Part shown: one piece after another, positions 1 through 4,456 of the stretch
Numbering within the stretch: the first letter of the stretch is position 1
How the letters are laid out: every line of letters begins with the position of its first letter
The notes under the pieces: generated by a model
Told to the model about the DNA's origin: nothing
Seen by the model: the letters and a program-made list of their open reading frames with translations, nothing else
The model's database searches: none
Position numbers and translations under genes: made by a program
NCBI GenBank assembly: GCA_020049245.1
Contig: JAIFLB010000001.1
Span: 1 to 6,237, forward strand
Source: Betaproteobacteria bacterium
GTDB lineage: Bacteria; Pseudomonadota; Gammaproteobacteria; Burkholderiales; Thiobacillaceae
Reading direction: 5' to 3'
DNA: 6,237 nt

Positions 1-251
1 AGGGCATCAACTGGGACCTGAACCCGCACTTTCTAGGCCAGGTGCGCATGGCCGCTTCACATCACCGACCGGTGATCCTGATCTGCCGCTCCGGCAACCG
101 ATCGAAAGAAGCCGGCGAGTACCTGGAGAAAAACGGTTTTACCGATGTTTACAACGTGCTCTTCGGCTTCGAAGGCGAACTCGACGACAACCACCAACGC
201 TCCACCCACAACGGCTGGCGCTTCGATGGATTGCCGTGGGAACAGTGCTGA
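1..251 (+). CDS. Single-domain rhodanese-like sulfurtransferase, C-terminal part (5' end outside window)
   Basis: The open frame runs in from the window edge (codon phase begins at base 3) and ends at TGA 249-251. The visible 82 residues begin with GINWDLNPHF and have no plausible start before the edge, so the N-terminal part of the domain is missing from view. The active-site loop CRSGNRS is intact, with the persulfide-carrying cysteine encoded at 84-86. The following helix and the VYNVLFGFEGELD and GWRFDGLPWEQ segments are typical of the C-terminal half of stand-alone rhodaneses. Such proteins move sulfane sulfur from thiosulfate or persulfides to thiol acceptors or cyanide. The GTG at 42 and ATG at 48 lie inside the domain and are not credible starts. 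Nearness to a sulfide dehydrogenase operon on the same strand fits a sulfur role, but a toxin-antitoxin module and a broken gene lie between, so co-regulation is not implied. Confidence 0.9.
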   Translation, partial: GINWDLNPHFLGQVRMAASHHRPVILICRSGNRSKEAGEYLEKNGFTDVYNVLFGFEGELDDNHQRSTHNGWRFDGLPWEQC

Positions 252-293
252 ACAACAGGAATGCCAGGGTTCGGCAGTCCATGTTGTTCAGCA
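246..293. repeat. Long inverted repeat / stem-loop overlapping the rhodanese stop codon
   Basis: TGCTGAACAACA at 246-257 is perfectly matched by TGTTGTTCAGCA at 282-293. The spacer can extend the stem: GGA 258-260 pairs with TCC 278-280, and TGCC 262-265 pairs with GGCA 273-276, around a seven-base loop. The element includes the rhodanese stop codon (249-251). No T-tract follows, so this is not a standard intrinsic terminator. It could act as a 3' RNA stabiliser, a rho-dependent termination aid or a protein-binding palindrome. Confidence 0.6.
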
Positions 294-340
294 GGGTGGG
301 CGGTGATTGGCAAAGGCTGCATGAAGAATCCTGGCACTAC

Positions 341-369
341 TTCACAAAAACATCAAAACGTTTTAATGC
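341..369 (+). promoter_or_regulatory. Candidate promoter and palindromic operator of the toxin-antitoxin operon
   Basis: CATCAAAACGTTTTAATG at 351-368 is an 18-base palindrome with a single mismatched pair and a perfect AAAACGTTTT core. It lies 33 bases before the antitoxin start. TTCACA (341-346) is a good -35 candidate. A poor -10 (TAATGC, 364-369) sits 17 bases further on and overlaps the palindrome. Ribbon-helix-helix antitoxins usually repress their own operon from such sites, so this is the natural operator candidate. TGGCACT also occurs twice around it, at 332-338 and 375-381. The -10 match is weak, so the promoter itself is uncertain. Confidence 0.4.
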
Positions 370-401
370 TAAAGTGGCACTGTATCCACTAGGAACTGTT
401 C

Positions 402-644
402 ATGGAAATCATGGAAACCGGAACCACTCGCGCCACCGTTTACATTGAAAACCCGTTGCATCAGGCGCTACGCCTGAAAGCGGCAAGCTCCCGGCGTAGC
501 ATGTCCGAGATCGTCAACGACGCCCTGCGCGCTGCCTTGCGCGAGGACGAGGAAGACCTGGCCGCCTTCGTTGAGCGGGCCAGTGAAAAACCGCTGAGTT
601 ACGAGCAATTCCTCGCCCAACTGAAGGCCGATGGCACGCTATGA
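402..644 (+). CDS. Ribbon-helix-helix (CopG/Arc type) antitoxin
   Basis: This 80-residue protein begins with a short strand followed by two helices in the MetJ/Arc/CopG arrangement: TRATVYI (residues 9-15, the DNA-contacting strand), a first helix around 17-29, the turn at SSRRS, and a second helix around 33-47 (MSEIVNDALRAALRE). Residues 48-80 are acidic, then an amphipathic tail (SYEQFLAQLKADG) of the sort that wraps and neutralises a partner toxin. The start at 402 has AGGA at 391-394, seven bases away. A second in-frame ATG at 411 is possible. The 3' end overlaps the following toxin gene by 14 bases, a hallmark of translationally coupled type II toxin-antitoxin operons. It is expected to neutralise the toxin and repress its own promoter. 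Confidence 0.88.
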   Translation: MEIMETGTTRATVYIENPLHQALRLKAASSRRSMSEIVNDALRAALREDEEDLAAFVERASEKPLSYEQFLAQLKADGTL

Positions 645-903
645 ACTGAGGGTCCGGCCTTCAGTCGCCAAAGATTTGCGGGGCATCCCGAAGGCCGATC
701 TGACGCGCATTCTCGCCCGCATCGAATCCCTGCGCGACGACCTGCGCCCGCCCGGTGCCGAGAAACTTTCTGCCCAGGAACGCTATCGCATCCGGCAAGG
801 CAGCTACCGCATCATTTACGGCATCGAGGAAGCGGAAATCGTGGTGGAGATCGTCAAGGTGGGGCACCGGCGCGAGGTGTATCGCGAGGTGAAGTCGTTG
901 TAA
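631..903 (+). CDS. RelE/ParE superfamily toxin
   Basis: This 90-residue basic protein has the RelE fold signature: an N-terminal strand (YELRVRPSVAKDL), a helical hairpin (residues 19-37), then YRIRQGSYRIIYGI (52-65) and the closing strand VEIVKVGHRREVY (72-84). RelE members cut mRNA in the ribosome and ParE members poison gyrase. The RIRQGSYRI.Y and VGHRR.VY motifs look more RelE-like, but the target cannot be settled by eye. It starts inside the antitoxin gene and has no strong ribosome binding site of its own, so coupled translation is likely. Oddity: the last few codons and the TAA stop lie at the edge of a truncated LuxR-type gene read in the opposite direction, so the C-terminal EVKSL may be partly encoded by DNA that did not belong to the original toxin gene. 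Confidence 0.9.
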   Translation: MARYELRVRPSVAKDLRGIPKADLTRILARIESLRDDLRPPGAEKLSAQERYRIRQGSYRIIYGIEEAEIVVEIVKVGHRREVYREVKSL

Positions 904-1262
904 TACTCGGTACGGCGCAGTTCCGCCTGGGGCACGATCTCCTCGCCCAGGGCCACGGTGCCTTGAATGTAGCGCCTCTGGCGCAGGGCATGCCGGGTCC
1001 ATTCGTCAAGGTGGTGGTAGTAGGCGCTGTAGGCCTGTTCCATTTCTCCGGTGAAGTTGTGGGTCAGGTAGAGGGCCTGCTCCGGCCGTGCCGGGAAGGG
1101 GGTGTAGATGCAGGCCAGATCGGCCTGGAAGGCCTGGCTCATGCGGGCAATGGTGGCCGGCCAGCGTTCCGGTTCCAGCCCGGCCTGGTAGATTTCGCCA
1201 ACCAGATCGAGCAGGCCAGCTTCTCGTTCCAGATTGGTTTGATGTGTCTTGCCTTCGCCCAT
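891..1262 (-). pseudogene. Truncated LuxR-type transcriptional regulator, N-terminal fragment
   Basis: Reading down from ATG 1262-1260, the frame encodes about 124 residues resembling the N-terminal sensor region of a family of LuxR-type regulators: LLDLVGEIYQAGLEPERWP near residues 17-35, LACIYTPF near 49-56, LTHNF, then AYYHHLDEWTRHAL and a GEEIVPQAELRRTEYYNDF segment ending near residue 124. Beyond that the frame runs into antisense toxin sequence (TSRYTSRRC onwards) and stops at 816. The rest of the sensor region and the C-terminal helix-turn-helix are absent from the window. A GGGGAA motif lies about eight bases before the start, so the stub may still be translated. I infer disruption by arrival of the toxin-antitoxin module or an associated deletion. 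No remnant of the missing half was found on the other side of the module (252-401). Confidence 0.75.
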
Positions 1263-1466
1263 CGCGCGAGTTCCCCGGGAATGCCTTGGTTCATTACCCT
1301 TTTATAATATTTCGAGTTTAGTCGATGCTTTTATCCTGATTGGTGAAGTTTTGCTTACCGCCCCAGCCTGTCCAGCGCAGATTGCGGCCAGAGCGGCCGC
1401 TTCCGGAGGCTTGATGGACATGTTCCGTGCAGGTAATTCAGCCGGATTTACATGAATTCTCAGGCA

Positions 1467-1496
1467 ATTGATGGGTTTTGATTGACCGGGATTGAT
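1467..1496 (+). repeat. Cluster of phased TTGAT half-sites
   Basis: ATTGAT (1467-1472), TTTGAT (1477-1482), ATTGAC (1481-1486) and ATTGAT (1491-1496) lie on the same strand, two pairs being exactly ten bases apart. TTGAT is the half-site read by FNR/DNR-type regulators, such as the one encoded 350 bases downstream. None of these has an ATCAA partner at the proper four-base spacing, so they are half-sites at best. Confidence 0.4.
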
Positions 1497-1522
1497 CCAT
1501 CTCGCCGCAAATTCCTGTTTTT

Positions 1523-1555
1523 GAATATTGCAATAATCTAATATTCTGATATAAA
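1523..1555 (+). promoter_or_regulatory. Candidate sigma-70 promoter with overlapping inverted repeats
   Basis: TTGCAA (1528-1533) and TATAAA (1550-1555) are spaced by 16 bases and resemble -35 and -10 boxes (4/6 and 5/6 matches to consensus). They sit in the most AT-rich part of the region. TATTGCAATA (1526-1535) is a perfect palindrome. GAATATT (1523-1529) with AATATTC (1540-1546) forms an inverted repeat around it, so a repressor or activator could bind here. A start near 1562 would serve the small ORF at 1622 and, with a leader of about 280 bases, the Crp/Fnr-type gene. Confidence 0.4.
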
Positions 1556-1621
1556 GATATCTACGTCTTTTGAGTAATCTTGAGAGACGACAAGAAACCT
1601 AAATAATGGATGGAGCTTTCA

Positions 1622-1744
1622 ATGACATACGGTATTTTTTCTGCGTACTCACGACGCTTGGTTGATCCCGGTTCTTCGACTGCCAGTTTGAATTTGGCTG
1701 CCCGAAGCAACGAACCTCTGACGACAGATTTCCCTCGCGGTTGA
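1622..1744 (+). CDS. Possible small protein of 40 residues, unknown
   Basis: An ATG at 1622 is preceded by GGAG (1612-1615) with six bases of spacing, an unusually good ribosome binding site for this stretch, and opens 40 codons to TGA 1742-1744. The peptide (MTYGIFSAYSRRLVDPGS at its start) has no signal peptide, membrane helix or motif that I recognise. It lies about 60 bases after the promoter candidate and 96 bases before the Crp/Fnr-type gene. It could be a real small protein, a leader ORF affecting downstream translation, or chance. Confidence 0.25.
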   Translation: MTYGIFSAYSRRLVDPGSSTASLNLAARSNEPLTTDFPRG

Positions 1745-1840
1745 AGCTGTCTGCACTTCAAGTGGTGGCACGCATGTTCCGCCACCCGTTGATTTATCCA
1801 AGTTTTTCAGTACCGTTGTGAACTCGTGGAAGGGCCTGCC

Positions 1841-2575
1841 ATGACCAAACTGCCGCTGTCATTTGCCTTGATTCCGGAGACCATGAGCCGTCTGGCTTAT
1901 TTCGATGGTTGGCCGACAGAAGTGCTGGATCGTTTGGCCCTGGGCGCGAAGTTGATCAGCGTGCCGAAAAACGGTGTTCTGGCGAGTAAGGGGGAGGTGC
2001 TGGACCATCTCTATGTTCTGGTCAGCGGTCTGGTGCGCTTGTATATCCCGTTGCCGAACAATATGGAACGCGTGGTTGCGTTGGTGCATCAGGGCGATAG
2101 CCTCGGTGAATCCTGTCTGGTTTTGAATGAAGCTTGCCCATTTCATGCGGTGGCCTGCAAGGATAGTCATCTGCTGGCGATTGACCCGATGGTGTATCGG
2201 CGAGAACTGGGCCGCGATTCCGTTTTGGCCGGCAAGACGTTGGAACGGGTCTCCAGACGCTTGATGGAAACCTTGCGTGACACCGAAATATGCGCGCAAC
2301 GCTCAAGCGTGCAACGGGTTGCCTGCTACTTGATGCGCTATCAGCCGACGCCGAAGACCACCGCCTTCAAGTTTCAATTGCCGGCACGCAAGCAGGATAT
2401 CGCCGCCAAGCTGGGGCTGACCCAGGAAACCCTGTCGAGAGTGCTCAGCTTCCTCGATAAACAGGGATTGATCCAGATGCATGGCGCTCAGATCAGCATC
2501 GAGGATGGCACCAAGTTGACCGAGATCACCAGCATGCGGGATCCGAAAGAGTCTGAGCAGAACGTGGCTTTTTGA
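1841..2575 (+). CDS. Crp/Fnr-family transcriptional regulator (DNR-like, without an N-terminal Fe-S cluster)
   Basis: The 244-residue protein has an N-terminal cyclic-nucleotide-binding-like beta-roll (about residues 18-118, with GEVLDHLYVLVSGLVRLY and GDSLGES), a long dimerisation helix (about 122-150), and a C-terminal winged helix-turn-helix (about 183-222). The recognition helix TQETLSRVL carries E196, S199 and R200, the E..SR pattern by which FNR-type proteins read TTGAT. FNR's N-terminal cysteine cluster is absent, so it is not a classical oxygen-labile FNR. Cysteines do occur at 92, 99 and 106, evenly spaced by seven, and again at 151 and 162. ATG 1841 is chosen because GGAAGGG (1828-1834) sits six bases before it; the GTG at 1826 overlaps that site. 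A perfect FNR/DNR box overlaps the stop codon and faces the sulfide dehydrogenase operon, the likely target. The signal sensed (NO, redox, sulfur species) is not known. Confidence 0.9.
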   Translation: MTKLPLSFALIPETMSRLAYFDGWPTEVLDRLALGAKLISVPKNGVLASKGEVLDHLYVLVSGLVRLYIPLPNNMERVVALVHQGDSLGESCLVLNEACPFHAVACKDSHLLAIDPMVYRRELGRDSVLAGKTLERVSRRLMETLRDTEICAQRSSVQRVACYLMRYQPTPKTTAFKFQLPARKQDIAAKLGLTQETLSRVLSFLDKQGLIQMHGAQISIEDGTKLTEITSMRDPKESEQNVAF

Positions 2576-2585
2576 TGCAAATCAA
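2572..2585 (+). promoter_or_regulatory. Perfect FNR/DNR box ahead of the sulfide dehydrogenase operon
   Basis: TTGATGCAAATCAA matches the TTGAT-N4-ATCAA consensus at all ten specified bases. It overlaps the TGA stop (2573-2575) of the Crp/Fnr-type regulator and lies 126 bases before the cytochrome start. The regulator's own recognition helix is of the type that reads this site. No clear -10 can be fixed: TACTCT at 2626-2631 would place the box centre near -60, while weaker AT-rich bases near 2605 would place it near -40. Confidence 0.75.
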
Positions 2586-2645
2586 AAAAATTCGCGGTTA
2601 TCAATAGTTCATTTGGACAGGTGGCTACTCTGCGCCGTTGAAAAA

Positions 2646-2673
2646 GGAGGCTATCGCCGGGGAAATCTCGGCG
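2646..2673 (+). other. Leader element: orphan Shine-Dalgarno-like GGAGG and small hairpin
   Basis: GGAGG (2646-2650, within AAAAAGGAGG) is a near-ideal ribosome binding site, yet no ATG, GTG or TTG follows at a usable distance. Just after it, CGCCGGGG (2655-2662) can pair with TCTCGGCG (2666-2673) across an AAA loop, giving eight pairs including two G-U. This lies in the leader of the cytochrome gene, whose own GGAG (2696-2699) is twelve bases from its start. It may be a ribosome standby or control element. Confidence 0.3.
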
Positions 2674-2711
2674 TAGCGGTTACTTTAATCAAACTGGAGT
2701 AGAAACCCACC

Positions 2712-3077
2712 ATGACCTTGAAGTCTGTTTTATCCGGTGTGGCCTGTGCCGCGCTGTGCTTGTCGGCCGTGTCCCCCGGTGTTGTCGTTGCAGCAGAAGA
2801 GAAGCCGTGTTTGATTGCCGGCTGGCAAAACCCGGCCAGCATTTGTGCTGCCCATACCAAAACCATTGCGGCTACCTGTTTCATTTGTCACGGCCCCAAC
2901 GGCAAGAGCATCGGCGCGGTGCCCAGTCTGGCTGGCCAGGACAAGGCGTATCTGGCGGAAGCCATGCGGGATTTCAAATCCGGCAAGCGTGAATCGACTG
3001 TGATGAAAAAATACGCACTGGGTTACTCGGACTCGGAATATGACGATCTCGCCGCGTACTTCGCCGCGATCAAATAA
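2712..3077 (+). CDS. fccA: Periplasmic monoheme cytochrome c, probable cytochrome subunit of flavocytochrome c sulfide dehydrogenase
   Basis: The 121-residue precursor starts with a Sec signal peptide (basic MTLK, hydrophobic core to about residue 27, cleavage likely near VVVAA/EEK). The mature part of about 10 kDa has one heme c motif, CFICH (C56, C59, H60), followed by GPNGKSIGAVPSLAGQ. M98 in STVMKKYALGYSD is the likely sixth heme ligand, and the chain ends in the YDDLAAYFAAIK helix common to small class I cytochromes. Two further cysteines, C33 and C45, could form a disulfide. In this enzyme family the cytochrome accepts electrons from the FAD of the partner flavoprotein and passes them to the cytochrome c pool. 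Here there is one heme, as in green sulfur bacterial forms, rather than two as in Allochromatium. Only 20 bases separate it from fccB, which fixes the subunit assignment; by sequence alone it would simply be a small cytochrome c. Confidence 0.85.
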   Translation: MTLKSVLSGVACAALCLSAVSPGVVVAAEEKPCLIAGWQNPASICAAHTKTIAATCFICHGPNGKSIGAVPSLAGQDKAYLAEAMRDFKSGKRESTVMKKYALGYSDSEYDDLAAYFAAIK

Positions 3078-3097
3078 CTCATCCGAGGAGATAAGAC

Positions 3098-4360
3098 ATG
3101 ACCATTAATCGCCGTAGTTTTCTGAAATACTCTGGCGCCAGTCTGGCCGCCACATTGGCGCCGCAACTTGCCTTCGCGATGGCCGGCAAGCCGCATGTTG
3201 TTGTCGTTGGCGCCGGTTTTGGCGGTGCAACCTGTGCCAAATACCTGCGCATGTGGGATCCCAATATTCAGGTCACCCTGATCGAACCGAACGCGCAGTT
3301 CTATTCCTGTCCGATGTCGAACTGGGTCATCGGCGGCATGCGCACGATGGATGACATCGTCAAGAGTTACGCCAACCTGCCCGGTTACGGCATCAAGATG
3401 GTGCAGGACACTGCAGTTGGCGTTGATGCCAACAAACGTGTGGTGACGACCGGCAAAGGCCAGAAGATCAGTTATGACCGTCTGGTGTTGGCGCCGGGTA
3501 TCGAATTCATGACCGACCAGATCGAAGGTTTCGCCGAGGGCGAGGCCGCCGGCAAGGTGTTGCATGCCTGGAAGGCGGGGCCGCAGACACTGGCCTTGCG
3601 CAAACAACTGGAAGCCATGCCGGATGGCGGCGTCTTCGTCATCGCCAGCCCGCCCCCCCCGGGACGCTGCGTTTCCGGGCCGTATGAGCGCGCCAGTCTG
3701 GTGGCGCAGTACTTCAAACGGAACAAGCCGAAGTCAAAGATCATCATGCTGGATGGCCACTTCGACGTGGTCTCGAAAGGCCCGATGTTCAAGGCGGCGT
3801 GGAAGAAGCTCTACCCCGGCATGATCGACCATCGCCCATACAACCTGGTCACCAAGGTCGACCACAAGAGCATGATTGTCACCAGCGAGTTTGAGGACGT
3901 GAAGGCCGATGTCATCAACATCGTGCCGAAACAACGTGCTGGCGCCATCTGCGCTTCCGCCGGCGTGCGGACCGATACGGCTGGCGTCTGGTGCCCGGTT
4001 AACGGCGTCACTTACGAGGCGCCAAATGTGCCATTCGTCCACATCCTGGGCGATTCGGTGGCCTCCAACATGCCGAAGTCGGCGCATGTGTCAAACAACC
4101 AGGCCAAGATTTGCGCTGCGGCATTGGTCGAGATGTTCAATGGTCGTGAGCCCAATCCGTATCCGGTGATCGGCAGCACCAGCTACTCGGCAACGTCGGA
4201 CGAAACCTCCGGCCCGATCGCGGTGGTGATGCGTTATGACCCGGACAAGGAGGCGTATATCCGCCAGCCTGGCGGTGGTGCGGCTGATCTCAGCGACGAG
4301 TTGAACTTCGCCTACAACCTTTCATGGTTTGAAAATATCTGGGCGGACACGTTTGGATAA
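3098..4360 (+). CDS. fccB: Flavocytochrome c sulfide dehydrogenase, FAD-binding subunit (FccB/SoxF type)
   Basis: This 420-residue protein oxidises sulfide in the periplasm, giving sulfur or polysulfide and handing electrons to the cytochrome subunit. It begins with a Tat signal (NRRSFLKYSG at 4-13, then a hydrophobic stretch to about 29), meaning export after FAD insertion. The dinucleotide fold follows at once (VVVVGAGFGGATCAKYL, glycines G38, G40, G43). C71 in FYSCPMSN sits where family members link FAD covalently through cysteine. C191 (GRCVSGPYERAS) and C299 (GVWCPVN) match the redox-active disulfide pair next to the flavin. GDS at 318-320 and NMPKSAHVSNNQAK complete the second FAD-binding region, and the C-terminal part from about 355 fits the FCSD flavin-binding/dimer domain. 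The start has GAGGAG seven bases upstream. A run of eight C (3653-3660) encodes the SPPPPG segment, and the frame is intact across it. It is distinguished from sulfide:quinone reductase by the Tat signal and the cytochrome partner. Confidence 0.95.
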   Translation: MTINRRSFLKYSGASLAATLAPQLAFAMAGKPHVVVVGAGFGGATCAKYLRMWDPNIQVTLIEPNAQFYSCPMSNWVIGGMRTMDDIVKSYANLPGYGIKMVQDTAVGVDANKRVVTTGKGQKISYDRLVLAPGIEFMTDQIEGFAEGEAAGKVLHAWKAGPQTLALRKQLEAMPDGGVFVIASPPPPGRCVSGPYERASLVAQYFKRNKPKSKIIMLDGHFDVVSKGPMFKAAWKKLYPGMIDHRPYNLVTKVDHKSMIVTSEFEDVKADVINIVPKQRAGAICASAGVRTDTAGVWCPVNGVTYEAPNVPFVHILGDSVASNMPKSAHVSNNQAKICAAALVEMFNGREPNPYPVIGSTSYSATSDETSGPIAVVMRYDPDKEAYIRQPGGGAADLSDELNFAYNLSWFENIWADTFG

Positions 4361-4363
4361 TTC

Positions 4364-4392
4364 GTTTCGGGGTGCTCAAGGCGCCCCGAAAC
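4364..4392 (+). other. Strong intercistronic stem-loop after fccB (no U-tract)
   Basis: Bases 4364-4375 pair with 4381-4392 to give a 12-pair stem (one G-U) around the five-base loop TCAAG. It begins three bases after the fccB stop codon. CAGTTGG follows rather than a T-run, so it is not a standard intrinsic terminator. Such hairpins commonly protect the upstream message from 3' exonucleases or mark a processing point. Confidence 0.65.
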
Positions 4393-4401
4393 AGTTGGAA
4401 A

Positions 4402-4424
4402 CCAGCCGAAGCGATTCTGGCTGG
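4402..4424 (+). other. Second intercistronic hairpin with GNRA-type tetraloop
   Basis: CCAGCC (4402-4407) pairs with GGCTGG (4419-4424). The stem continues with GAA (4408-4410) against TTC (4415-4417), with T4418 bulged, and closes on GCGA (4411-4414), a GNRA-class tetraloop. It lies between the first hairpin and the ribosome binding site of the membrane-protein gene (GAGGAGA, 4444-4450). Confidence 0.5.
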
Positions 4425-4456
4425 ATGCATTTACCCTGGATGTGAGGAGACCACAA

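Larger units (their letters stand above)
1263..1840. other. Gene-poor intergenic region between the broken regulator and the Crp/Fnr gene
   Basis: No confident protein-coding gene lies here. The contents that can be pointed to are: an AT-rich stretch at 1300-1314 that could hold the -10 region of the minus-strand regulator fragment (weak); a hairpin GCGGCC (1384-1389) / GGCCGC (1395-1400); a GGAGG at 1405-1409 followed by a 13-codon frame from ATG 1414 ending at 1455; the TTGAT half-site group at 1467-1496; an AT-rich promoter candidate at 1523-1560; and a 40-codon ORF at 1622-1744. The sequence from about 1510 to 1630 is clearly richer in A and T than its surroundings. Confidence 0.6.

Noticed and set aside
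963..1307. 114-codon plus-strand frame
   Set aside because: It is the antisense of the LuxR-type fragment, whose minus-strand frame shows family-like sequence; the plus frame looks like composition only.
1405..1455. 13-codon ORF (MDMFRAGNSAGFT) after a GGAGG
   Set aside because: Spacing is short (4 bases), and nothing downstream suggests an attenuator or leader peptide function.
1561..1785. 74-codon minus-strand frame starting with GTG
   Set aside because: No clear ribosome binding site, no recognisable motif, and the plus-strand 40-codon ORF in the same place has a better start; neither is secure.
1826..1840. GTG start five codons upstream for the Crp/Fnr-type gene
   Set aside because: The ribosome binding site GGAAGGG at 1828-1834 falls inside this extension and is correctly spaced for ATG 1841.
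2679..2692. Second FNR-like site ending in ATCAA before fccA
   Set aside because: Only the right half matches; the left half differs at most positions from TTGAT.
3023..3607. 194-codon minus-strand frame across the fccA/fccB junction
   Set aside because: Antisense shadow of fccB with no recognisable motifs; the plus strand has Tat signal, GxGxxG and active-site cysteines.
4364..4392. Intrinsic terminator after fccB
   Set aside because: Stem is strong but no T-run follows on either strand; more likely a processing or stabilising hairpin.
4442..4456. GTG start five codons upstream for the membrane-protein gene
   Set aside because: The extension consists of the GAGGAGA ribosome binding site that serves ATG 4457.
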